Below are positions 6,724 to 12,977 of a stretch of 12,977 nt of DNA, piece after piece (position 1 is the stretch's first letter; each line of letters begins with the position of its first letter). The stretch covers positions 1 to 12,977 of the forward strand of contig CAYJEW010000052.1 in assembly GCA_964369525.1 (NCBI GenBank). Direction: 5' to 3'. Both the position numbers and the translations under genes were made by a program. Below the pieces are notes generated by a model. It saw nothing but the letters and a program-made list of their open reading frames with translations. It searched no databases and was not told where the DNA came from. The DNA comes from JAAYCI01 sp964369525. GTDB lineage: Bacteria > Bacillota > Clostridia > Oscillospirales > Ruminococcaceae.

Positions 6724-8208
6724 TTATGGCCTGCTGTCTTGGGGCTGCATTAGGCCTGGGTTGGTAGGTTGCCTGCCTCCGGGGTTGCCAGCTCCTGCCA
6801 TACCGCCTTGAAGTACAGGCTCTATATTGTTTCCGTTTGCGTCTACAACACTACCGCCTGAAATAGTATATACTCCGGTAACGTCCAGTTCACTATCTCC
6901 ACCTGCATAGAGGGCATTCACTTCTATTGTTATCATACCGCCTTCTATGGTTAAGTCGCCGTTAGAGTCAATTCCATCTCCCATAGCTTTAAGCGAAATT
7001 ATTCCATCGGTAATGTGCACATATCCGGTTTCACTGCTGGCATTTATTGCATCATCAAGCACATTTATGGAGATATTCCCACCGTTTATTGTAACGGTAT
7101 CTCCTTCCAGCCCTTCATATGCATTCTCCACCACTAAATTCATGTCATTTATCACCAGATTGATATCGGCATGAATTGCGTCGTCGCCTGAAAGTATATG
7201 ATAGGTTCCGCCGTTTATCGTTACGTTATTGTTGGCATGAATTGCATCTTCATAGGCGGAAATATCCAATTCGCCGCCATTCAGCACTAGGTCTAAGCCT
7301 TTAAGGCCTTTCATGCTGTCTTCAAGCAGGCTGCTAGGCTGCACAACACCTGCAGAGCCCTCTCCACGTGTGATTTCGTTTAACACTTCGGCAAATCCGC
7401 CACCCGCTACAATATCAAAAACTCCGTCATCAATTTGAAGGGTTTGCTCTGCGCTTATCCCATCGTTTTGCGCTGTAATATTAAAATTACCACTTGTGAT
7501 AATTAAATTCCCTTTATCTGCCTCTTCATCGTTTGAGGCTTTAAGGCCATCTTTTCCTGCTGTAACGGTTATATTGCTTTCACTGATAGCAAGCAGGTCT
7601 TTACCTACTATTCCGTCTTCAATAGCGGTTACGGTAATTGTGCCGCCACTAATTATTAAGTCATCGCGGCTGTTTATGCCGTCGCTGTATAAAGTGGTAA
7701 CCACAAGGCTTCCGCCACCGGTAATAAATGTATCTGCCCGTGAATAGAGCGCCGCCGATGGAAACTCTTCATCGGTAGTAATAATTTCGCCTTGGGTAAC
7801 GGTGTTTTCACCCTCAAGTATAATTACAGCATCCTGTGCTTCAATGATATTGATGGGTGTGCCGTTTTCACTGTTTACATTTGCGCCATTTAATATAAGA
7901 TACACTGCACCATCGTCGATATCTTTATTCACGTTCACTGTTATGCTGCTGTAGTCTCCGGCAAACTCGTATGTTCCGCTTTCGGTAATTAAAGCATCCG
8001 GCTCGCTTATTAGTATAGCGTCAGACCATATTGCGTCTGCAAAAGAATTGTCCGGAAATGCCAGCGCTGAAACGCTAGACTGGCTCGCCTCTGACGTTGG
8101 CTCTTGGGATGTGGCCGCGCTGTTATAAGCAGAACTTTCATCTGTACTGCTACACCCTGCAAAAATTAACATCGCAATTATCAAAGCAATCATTATTTGT
8201 TTTTTCAT
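6724..8208 (-). CDS. Cthe_2159-type beta-helix carbohydrate-binding lipoprotein
   Basis: The 494-residue lipoprotein has lipobox FAGC (C19) and an ~40-residue Ser-rich tether. The body, about 60-460, is a right-handed beta-helix built from irregular rungs with the recurring pattern INGGxxxIxxxDDAIxA: ISGGTITVTAIEDGI, INGGTYHILSGDDAIHAD, INGGNISINVLDDAINA, IEGGMITIEV. It has the family's internal KGLKGLDLVLNGGEL and AYEGLEGDTVTINGG blocks. The prototype, Cthe_2159 of Clostridium thermocellum, binds cellulose and acidic pectic polysaccharide and holds calcium; a binding rather than enzymatic role is therefore expected. The tail is Gly/Pro/Gln-rich (GGMAGAGNPGGRQPTNPG), perhaps wall-spanning. 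It is the last gene of the five-gene operon, 20 bases after the four-TM gene, with an aggtg site before the ATG. Confidence 0.9.
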   Translation of the reverse strand: MKKQIMIALIIAMLIFAGCSSTDESSAYNSAATSQEPTSEASQSSVSALAFPDNSFADAIWSDAILISEPDALITESGTYEFAGDYSSITVNVNKDIDDGAVYLILNGANVNSENGTPINIIEAQDAVIILEGENTVTQGEIITTDEEFPSAALYSRADTFITGGGSLVVTTLYSDGINSRDDLIISGGTITVTAIEDGIVGKDLLAISESNITVTAGKDGLKASNDEEADKGNLIITSGNFNITAQNDGISAEQTLQIDDGVFDIVAGGGFAEVLNEITRGEGSAGVVQPSSLLEDSMKGLKGLDLVLNGGELDISAYEDAIHANNNVTINGGTYHILSGDDAIHADINLVINDMNLVVENAYEGLEGDTVTINGGNISINVLDDAINASSETGYVHITDGIISLKAMGDGIDSNGDLTIEGGMITIEVNALYAGGDSELDVTGVYTISGGSVVDANGNNIEPVLQGGMAGAGNPGGRQPTNPGLMQPQDSRP

Positions 8209-8228
8209 ATATATACACCTACTAAATT

Positions 8229-8636
8229 TTATTTTTTAATTATGAAGCATAGCGCCCCACAAACTATTGCCACAATTCCTATGCCCGCCAGTACGGTTTG
8301 ATATACAGAAGCCGTACCTGCAATTTCAAAAACTCCACGAAGCATAGAGCTTAATAACAAAGCCACTACCCCTGTGTGGTACAAATGAGTGGCAAAAAAA
8401 TGGTTTGGACTACTTTTTTTAAATATCATGCATAATGTGCCGCCGATGGCGCCAAAAACTAAAGGAAAAAAAAACATATAGCTCATATATGGAGACGTTA
8501 CTCCGTGAGAAAACAAAGAGTATGCATAAGCAAACAACATGCAACATAATGTTACGCCAAGATATGGCAACACCCGTTTTTGAAAGTAAAACTTGCGTAC
8601 ATGAGTCTTGCTACTCTTGCTATCCAATGTATACAA
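8229..8636 (-). CDS. Small four-TM membrane protein, family not recognised
   Basis: The 135-residue protein has a basic N-terminus (SKTHVRKFYFQKR) and four hydrophobic helices at about 22-42, 52-71, 82-104 and 111-132, ending in IIKK. By the positive-inside rule both ends would be cytoplasmic. No ATG precedes the first helix; the best start is TTG at 8636, with a gaggag site 11 bases upstream, inside the end of the preceding gene (17-base overlap). TTG at 8627 is a poorer alternative. The overlap implies translational coupling to the phosphodiester-glycosidase gene. I do not recognise a family or catalytic motif. From position it may be a membrane partner of the operon's envelope function. 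Confidence 0.75.
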   Translation of the reverse strand: MYTLDSKSSKTHVRKFYFQKRVLPYLGVTLCCMLFAYAYSLFSHGVTSPYMSYMFFFPLVFGAIGGTLCMIFKKSSPNHFFATHLYHTGVVALLLSSMLRGVFEIAGTASVYQTVLAGIGIVAIVCGALCFIIKK

Positions 8637-9591
8637 TATCGCTAACGCTCCTCTCTTGTATGTCTCGCCCGTTTGTTGTGGGGTTGTTTACCACTTCGCC
8701 CATAAACACCATGGTGGCAGAGCCGCCACCGTCTAAATTATATGCCACCTCGCAGCCATACGAGCTTAAAACTATTGCCATTTCTTCAAGAGATAACCCC
8801 TCGCTTTGGCTTGTTCTGCCATCTGCTACCATAAATATATAGTGGTTTTCTTCTATCATAGCAATAGCTGTGCGTGGGTTGCTTTGGTCTTCGCGCTCCA
8901 CCTGACTGTTTGCGTCTACTAATATTTCACCGTTTGAAATAAGCCCCGGGCCAAAAGAAAAAATTTGTACAGCACCGTTAGCCTCAAGTTCTGCTGCCGA
9001 TATGCTACTTTCGTCAATTATTTCCATGCTACCATCTGCGTAAATTACTAAATCTTCGTTGCCATCTTCCATCATCACATCTCGGTATAAATACCCATTC
9101 CGCATTACATATCCATAATCACGAAACCCGTAATAATCGCCGTTAATAGCCAGTATAGCTCCGCTTTGCTCGGCTATCACCGACGTTTTTTCTTTGACAT
9201 TCGTGCCAAAAGAATTTTCTGCGAGGCCTGCTTGTAAATACGAGCTATCGGATATTATTATTTCAGCTATATAAATATCAGTTTCAAATTCTCTGATAGT
9301 ATCAATAGTTATTTCTATGTTTCCGTCGGTGTAGCTGGTTTGGGTGATAACAGGCTCGCTAGCATTTTGCTGTGCGCCCGCATTTGCTTCGGTGCCACCT
9401 GCAGTAGCACCATCCTCTATATTCTCGCTTGCTGCACCACCGCTTACGCTTTGCCGGTTTAAATACTCATCATCCATCGCCACCACATTTTGTGGCATAA
9501 CAAACCTGTTTAGCAGTGTAAACGCAACAAAAAAAACAAAAAATACCGTTGCGCAAAATTTCCAGATTTTAGAAGCTTTTCTTGTGTTCAT
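8620..9591 (-). CDS. Phosphodiester glycosidase family (NAGPA-type) membrane-anchored ectoprotein
   Basis: The 323-residue protein has one N-terminal hydrophobic helix (about 10-30), a Gly/Ala/Ser/Asn-rich tether to about 90, and a complete NAGPA-type domain (about 92-323). Diagnostic blocks are ILAINGDYYG (148-155), FSFGPGLISNG (211-221), NPRTAIA (238-244), MVADGR (254-259), NLDGGGSATM (286-294) and the closing ERSVSDIVYIG. The animal homologue removes N-acetylglucosamine from GlcNAc-1-phospho-mannose by cleaving a sugar-1-phosphodiester; bacterial members act outside the membrane on envelope or extracellular glycans, mostly with unproven substrates. The ATG at 9591 is seven bases after the DUF4956 stop, with a taggtagga site. 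The domain is likely exported and anchored. In this operon its substrate might be the polymer made or attached by its neighbours (inference). Confidence 0.92.
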   Translation of the reverse strand: MNTRKASKIWKFCATVFFVFFVAFTLLNRFVMPQNVVAMDDEYLNRQSVSGGAASENIEDGATAGGTEANAGAQQNASEPVITQTSYTDGNIEITIDTIREFETDIYIAEIIISDSSYLQAGLAENSFGTNVKEKTSVIAEQSGAILAINGDYYGFRDYGYVMRNGYLYRDVMMEDGNEDLVIYADGSMEIIDESSISAAELEANGAVQIFSFGPGLISNGEILVDANSQVEREDQSNPRTAIAMIEENHYIFMVADGRTSQSEGLSLEEMAIVLSSYGCEVAYNLDGGGSATMVFMGEVVNNPTTNGRDIQERSVSDIVYIG

Positions 9592-9598
9592 ATCCTAC

Positions 9599-10291
9599 CT
9601 ATAGTCCATTAACAAACATTTCCTGCTTGCCAATAATAATTTCAAGGTTTCCATTTCTGGTTCTGAGCTGGTCGATGAGCTCTTTTTCGGCGCCTATATC
9701 TTTTAGCTCAATTTCATAGCTCAGCTTAAAAAGGCTGCCCATGTTGGTGGTTTTTACAGAAACCAGCTTCGCTTTCTTTGTGAAACGCTCAAACACATCA
9801 TCAAATACATTGGTGTAGTTTAAACTTTCGGGTATGGTAATTTGCAGGGTGCGAGTTCCGTGTTCCTTCTCTTCGCCAAAATTGCTTGTGTTTAAAACCA
9901 GTGCAAATATGCATGCTATAAGCGAAAACAGCACTGCAAAACCTATGTATCCCATGCCTATTGTAAGCCCCGTGCACATTGCGGTAAAAATAGCTATAAT
10001 CTCTTTTGCCGTGCCAGGCATTGAGCGAAACCGCACCAAGCTAAATGCACCTGCCACAGCAACACCTGCGCCAATATTCCCGTTAACCATAATAATTACC
10101 ATTGTTACCGCTATTGGTAACAGCGCCAATGTTACCACAAACCCCTTAGAGCTTTTCTCTTTATAGGAGTATACCTTAGCCATAAAAACACCTAAGATAA
10201 TGGAAGCCACCATGCAAATAAAGAAATCTTCTAAGGAAATATTCATGCTGGTTGTGGTATTAAAAATTCCTGTAAATATTTCGCTAAGCAT
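9599..10291 (-). CDS. DUF4956 integral membrane protein
   Basis: The 230-residue protein has about five hydrophobic segments in residues 20-135 and then a soluble cytosolic C-terminal domain of about 90 residues with an alpha/beta pattern (TLQITIPESLNY...FKLSYEIELK...NLEIIIG). The hallmark of the family is the conserved loop GAFSLVRFRSMPGTAKEI (81-98) between membrane segments, which is rich in Arg and near-invariant. DUF4956 genes are repeatedly found beside VTC-type polymerase genes, which is the case here (8-base overlap with the VTC gene). Its function is unproven; a membrane anchor, channel or translocation partner for the polymerase is plausible. The ATG at 10291 has an aggggg site; a later ATG at residue 16 is possible. 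Confidence 0.9.
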   Translation of the reverse strand: MLSEIFTGIFNTTTSMNISLEDFFICMVASIILGVFMAKVYSYKEKSSKGFVVTLALLPIAVTMVIIMVNGNIGAGVAVAGAFSLVRFRSMPGTAKEIIAIFTAMCTGLTIGMGYIGFAVLFSLIACIFALVLNTSNFGEEKEHGTRTLQITIPESLNYTNVFDDVFERFTKKAKLVSVKTTNMGSLFKLSYEIELKDIGAEKELIDQLRTRNGNLEIIIGKQEMFVNGL

Positions 10292-11009
10292 TGGATATCC
10301 CCCTAAATGAGCTTACAAATTCCTGCAAAAAGTATGTTTGATAAGCTGTGCCGTATTTTGAAAATGAAGTTTTGTAAATTTTATTTTTATCTAGAAAGTG
10401 CAAAAACCACATAGGCAGTCCCATAACGGTTTTCACTTCCAGCAATACATACTCGTCTGACAAAACCGATTTGTCGCCATCGTTTTCGTATAAGCTAATG
10501 TCGTTATCACGGGTCTTAATATTAAAATCAAATGTTAGCCTAAAGTTTTCATCCTGTTTCGAAAAAAACGCCTCTCGATCGTAAGCCAAGTACACTTTGG
10601 GCTTTATTTCGTCATGGCTACGCTTAAAATAGTCAATCTCGCTTAATATTTGCGAGTTCTGCGCAAGGCTTATATCATCGCACAAATAAGACATCACATT
10701 TTCCCAGCTATCATATACTCGCCTTTTATACACAACACCGTTAAATTTTTTCTTCAGTTCAATAAATGCGGTGCTGTCGGCACGTGGGGTTCCGTAACAC
10801 CTAACCCTTAGTTTTTCTTTGTACTTTGGTTTTTCCAGTGAGCTTCTTATTATTCTAAAGTCATCTGTATCAAAATAGATATTGCTTATTTTGTGCCTGC
10901 CATATTCATCCAGTTGCATATCGCACGGCAATATATTTAAAAGGTTTTCATGCTGCTCTTTTGTTAATATATACTTAAGCTCATAACGTTTAAAATTTGT
11001 TTGCATCAT
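10284..11009 (-). CDS. VTC-domain polyphosphate polymerase (triphosphate tunnel superfamily)
   Basis: The 241-residue protein consists almost wholly of a VTC domain, the catalytic fold of yeast Vtc4, which makes polyphosphate from ATP inside a basic tunnel. Tunnel residues are present in order (numbering from a TTG start seven codons upstream): RYELKY (R15, E17, K19), RVRCYG (R75, R77), ELKKK and YKRR (E91-K95, K102-R104), YDREAFF (R152), FRLTFD (R164), LLEVK (E198, K200) and FSKYG (K225). The pattern fits the 'polyphosphate polymerase domain' of bacterial genomes. It lacks SPX and membrane domains, so the DUF4956 neighbour may provide the membrane part. The ATG at 11009 is chosen: an agggag site lies eight bases upstream, whereas the TTG at 11030 lies upstream of that site. 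It is the first gene of the operon. The product has not been shown for this branch. Confidence 0.9.
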   Translation of the reverse strand: MMQTNFKRYELKYILTKEQHENLLNILPCDMQLDEYGRHKISNIYFDTDDFRIIRSSLEKPKYKEKLRVRCYGTPRADSTAFIELKKKFNGVVYKRRVYDSWENVMSYLCDDISLAQNSQILSEIDYFKRSHDEIKPKVYLAYDREAFFSKQDENFRLTFDFNIKTRDNDISLYENDGDKSVLSDEYVLLEVKTVMGLPMWFLHFLDKNKIYKTSFSKYGTAYQTYFLQEFVSSFRGISNA

Positions 11010-11050
11010 AGTGTATCTCCCTTTCGGCAATAAGCTTACTTTACATATTC

Positions 11051-11082
11051 AGTATATAAACCCAACCTTAAACTTACTTAAA
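11051..11082 (-). promoter_or_regulatory. Candidate OmpR-type operator and promoter of the VTC operon
   Basis: Minus strand: TTTAAG (11082 to 11077), four bases (taag), TTTAAG (11072 to 11067), ten bases, TATACT (11056 to 11051). It shares the box-N10-(-10) layout with the promoters at 2911-2943 and 4999-5031, but the repeat period is 10 rather than 11 and the last base is G. The start is expected near 11044, giving a ~35-base leader to the ATG at 11009. A GAATAT 16 bases from the inner box is an alternative -10. Confidence 0.55.
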
Positions 11083-11099
11083 AAATAAAACTCGTTTTT

Positions 11100-11138
11100 A
11101 AATAAAAATCACCCTACAATATACTGTAAGGTGATTTT
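11100..11138 (-). terminator. Terminator of kinase/regulator operon 2
   Basis: A 14-position stem with one C-A mismatch (11105-11118 with 11125-11138) and a six-base loop, followed on the minus strand by TTTTTATTT. It lies 24 bases past the kinase 2 stop and separates that transcript from the VTC operon promoter. On the plus strand only a short T tract follows. Confidence 0.65.
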
Positions 11139-11161
11139 ACGATATTAACTTTAAACATACT

Positions 11162-12358
11162 TTAAAAAACAACAGAGATTATTATTTCTTGGCCTGTTTT
11201 GCTCTCGGCCGAAATTTTGGCTTTGTGTTTATCACAAATAGATTTTGCTACCGACAAACCAATGCCAAACCCTTTAGCCTCGCTGCTTCGCGACTCATCG
11301 GCACGGTAAAACCGTTCAAACCAATTGCTGTGTTTACCTATTTCGATGGCATCGCATGAGTTTTGCATAGAAAATACTACCTTGTTTCCACTGCTTGAAA
11401 GAGTAGCTTTAATACTTTTATTGCTATATTTTATAGCGTTTTCAATTAATATGGCAACAAGCTTTCTAATAAGCGCTTCATCTCCATTATAGGAAATGTT
11501 TTTATCTATCTTGCAGTCAAACTCTAAATCAGCATTTTTTATAGCAGTAGTAAATTCGCTTAATGTGTCGTTTACTGCATCTGAAAGCGAAAAATCTGTT
11601 TTTAGCATAGTGGTTTGTTCTTCATCAAGCCGAGTAAGCGAAATTAAGTTTTCCACCAGTGCATCCAGTCTTGATGTCTGCGATTTTATGCTGCCCACCC
11701 ATTCACTCTCGCCGCTATCAATCTCTATAACGTCGCAGTCTGCTTTTATAATAGCAAGCGGCGTTTTAAACTCGTGGCTAACATCGGTTATGAATCTTTT
11801 CTGTTTTTCGTAGCTTTCGGCTATAGGCGAAACAGCTTTTTTAGACAGTAAGCACGACAATATAAAAATCAAAACCACAGCCGAGCTTACTATTAAAACA
11901 GAATAGAGCATATAGTTTTCAAAGCCAATAATGTCTTCTTCAATATCAAGAAAGATATATGTATATCCAACAGGATTTTGGGTTTTTATAAATCTGAAAT
12001 CATCAACCCTGCCCGAAGTTTTGCCCAGCTCGTTTATTCTTTCAACATATGCTCTGGCCTCACCTGAAGAAACTGAGCTTATATTTTTTGTATCTATGTA
12101 GACTATTCTGCCATCTGCGTTGGAGTTAACTATAAAAAACCTTGTTGTAAACGCAAATTCTCTTGGAAGCATTGGGTGCGGCGGGGCGCCTGCGCTTGAG
12201 TATAAGTTGCCACCAGCTAATATATCCAGAACATCATCAGAATACGACATAATAGAACTATAGTTTATAATATTTATAGCCACAGCTATTAAAAGCATAA
12301 CCACAACGCTTATTACAGTTGTAAGCAAAACAAACTTTTTTTGTAGTTTTTTTAGCAT
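11162..12358 (-). CDS. Sensor histidine kinase 2 with unusual G1 box
   Basis: The 398-residue sensor kinase has TM1 at about 10-31, an extracytoplasmic region of about 115 residues (32-148) and TM2 at 150-171, then a short basic linker to the H box RFITDVSHEFKTPLA (H195). No clear HAMP fits in the ~20 residues between TM2 and the H box. The N box is ILIENAIKYS (N307) and G2 is KGFGIGLSVA. The G1 segment reads SMQNSCDAIEI where D-x-G-x-G is usual, so the adenine-contacting Asp and the glycines are replaced. The ATG at 12358 is one base after the regulator stop and has a tggagg site six bases upstream. An in-frame start at 12418 would merely overlap the regulator gene and was rejected. It may still bind nucleotide weakly, as some Clostridia kinases carry similar G1 variants. 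Confidence 0.9.
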   Translation of the reverse strand: MLKKLQKKFVLLTTVISVVVMLLIAVAINIINYSSIMSYSDDVLDILAGGNLYSSAGAPPHPMLPREFAFTTRFFIVNSNADGRIVYIDTKNISSVSSGEARAYVERINELGKTSGRVDDFRFIKTQNPVGYTYIFLDIEEDIIGFENYMLYSVLIVSSAVVLIFILSCLLSKKAVSPIAESYEKQKRFITDVSHEFKTPLAIIKADCDVIEIDSGESEWVGSIKSQTSRLDALVENLISLTRLDEEQTTMLKTDFSLSDAVNDTLSEFTTAIKNADLEFDCKIDKNISYNGDEALIRKLVAILIENAIKYSNKSIKATLSSSGNKVVFSMQNSCDAIEIGKHSNWFERFYRADESRSSEAKGFGIGLSVAKSICDKHKAKISAESKTGQEIIISVVF

Positions 12359-12359
12359 G

Positions 12360-12977
12360 TTACGCCTCCAAAGAATAGCCTGTGTTCCGTGTTGTTTTAA
12401 TTTCCGCTTTAGTTTCAAGCAGTGCTAGCTTCTTTCTAAGGTAGGATATATACACCCAAACCACATTTAGCTCTGCGTCGCTATCATATCCCCAAATTTT
12501 CTCCATAAACCGCTCTGCCGAAATTATATGCCCTTTGTTAATCATAAGCATTTCCATCATCTGGAACTCTTTGCTTGCAAGTTTAAATGAATTTTTGTCA
12601 GAATAAAGCTCGAAAGTTTTACGGTTAAGGTGTATATCGCCTACTGTAAGAATGGACGAGGCGCTGCTGCTTGCGCTTCTTGTAATGGCCCTTATTCGTG
12701 CTAAAAGTTCCTTTGTATCAAAAGGTTTTGTAAGGTAATCATTAGCACCCAAATCAAGCCCTGTTATTTTGTCTTCTATTTGCGATTTTGCAGTTAACAT
12801 AATTACAGGGACTAGATTTCCCTTTTCTCTAATGGTTTTTAGCACGGTGAGTCCGCTTAACTTCGGCATCATTATATCTAAAATTACAGCGTCATAATTG
12901 CCAGCCTCCAAAAAAGCAAGCGCATCTTCGCCATTGAAAACTGTATCAACGGAGTAGTTGTAGTGTTTTAATATTTT
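12360..12977 (-). CDS. OmpR-family response regulator 2, N-terminus beyond the window
   Basis: The frame is open to the last base; 205 residues are visible, beginning KILKHYNYSVDTV, so roughly the first 20 residues of the receiver (including its acidic pair) are missing. The phospho-acceptor Asp is residue 34 of the visible part (AVILDIMMPKLSG); MLTAK and LTKPF supply the conserved Thr and Lys. The winged-helix domain shows FKLASKEFQMMEMLM and VVWVYISYLRKKLAL and ends in NTGYSLEA. The stop is followed after one base by the kinase 2 ATG. Because the TTTAAG tandem site lies at the next operon downstream, this regulator is a candidate controller of the VTC operon. Confidence 0.95.
   Translation of the reverse strand, partial: KILKHYNYSVDTVFNGEDALAFLEAGNYDAVILDIMMPKLSGLTVLKTIREKGNLVPVIMLTAKSQIEDKITGLDLGANDYLTKPFDTKELLARIRAITRSASSSASSILTVGDIHLNRKTFELYSDKNSFKLASKEFQMMEMLMINKGHIISAERFMEKIWGYDSDAELNVVWVYISYLRKKLALLETKAEIKTTRNTGYSLEA

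Noticed and set aside
10284..11009. CYTH-type adenylate cyclase or thiamine triphosphatase instead of VTC polymerase
   Set aside because: The start is RYELKY rather than the ExExK opening, and FSKYG and LLEVK..PMWF blocks are VTC-type; the DUF4956 neighbour agrees.
11009..11030. TTG start at 11030 for the VTC gene
   Set aside because: The good agggag site lies between that TTG and the ATG at 11009, so the ribosome would start at the ATG; the extra seven residues precede the conserved domain.
12358..12418. Kinase 2 start 20 codons earlier, at 12418
   Set aside because: The extension lies wholly within the regulator 2 coding end. The ATG at 12358 has a well-placed tggagg site and is one base after the regulator stop.

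Overview
The window looks like a draft-assembly segment from an anaerobic Clostridia-type Firmicute, an inference from several traits. Coding sequence is moderately AT-rich, ribosome-binding sites are strong aaggagg type, TTG starts occur, and the tRNA gene encodes its own CCA. Lipoproteins have short Firmicute-style signal peptides, and OmpR/histidine-kinase pairs sit beside PepSY, VTC, DUF4956 and Cthe_2159-like genes. Two 100-N gaps (2076-2175 and 5902-6001) mark scaffold joins of unknown true length.

Layout. Bases 1-882 (+) are the 3' part of a secreted/surface protein with an NTF2-like C-terminus, closed by a strong terminator. It converges on tag (1012-1593, -), a 3-methyladenine DNA glycosylase I. 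Back to back with tag is a near-consensus promoter driving tRNA-Leu(UAA) (1723-1810, +), followed by two terminator hairpins. A gene-free stretch containing the first gap follows. Every remaining gene is on the minus strand.

Read in the direction of transcription (right to left), the minus-strand block contains four units. (1) An OmpR response regulator, cut by the window end, and a histidine kinase (11162-12977), closed by a hairpin. (2) A tightly packed five-gene operon (6724-11009): VTC-type polyphosphate polymerase, DUF4956 membrane protein, phosphodiester-glycosidase (NAGPA-type) ectoprotein, an unrecognised four-TM protein, and a Cthe_2159-type beta-helix carbohydrate-binding lipoprotein. 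(3) A lone lipoprotein with two DUF1566/Lcl-C-type domains split by a GGAPQ tandem-repeat linker, in which the second gap falls. (4) A second OmpR regulator/kinase pair (ATGA overlap), followed by a secreted protein with two PepSY domains under its own promoter.

How they may work together. The five-gene operon reads as a cell-envelope module: a cytosolic nucleotide-consuming polymerase, a membrane partner, and outside the membrane an enzyme acting on phosphodiester-linked sugar plus a polysaccharide-binding lipoprotein. Three minus-strand promoters share one layout: a TTTAA(T/G) hexamer repeated at a 10- or 11-base period, then 10 bases, then a -10-like hexamer. Two carry TTTAAT-N5-TTTAAT (in front of regulator 1 and of the PepSY gene). 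One carries TTTAAG-N4-TTTAAG (in front of the VTC operon). This is the arrangement expected for OmpR-family binding sites, and suggests that system 1 controls itself and the PepSY protein, while a related site controls the polymerase operon, perhaps through the adjacent system 2. These links are inference from sequence pattern alone.
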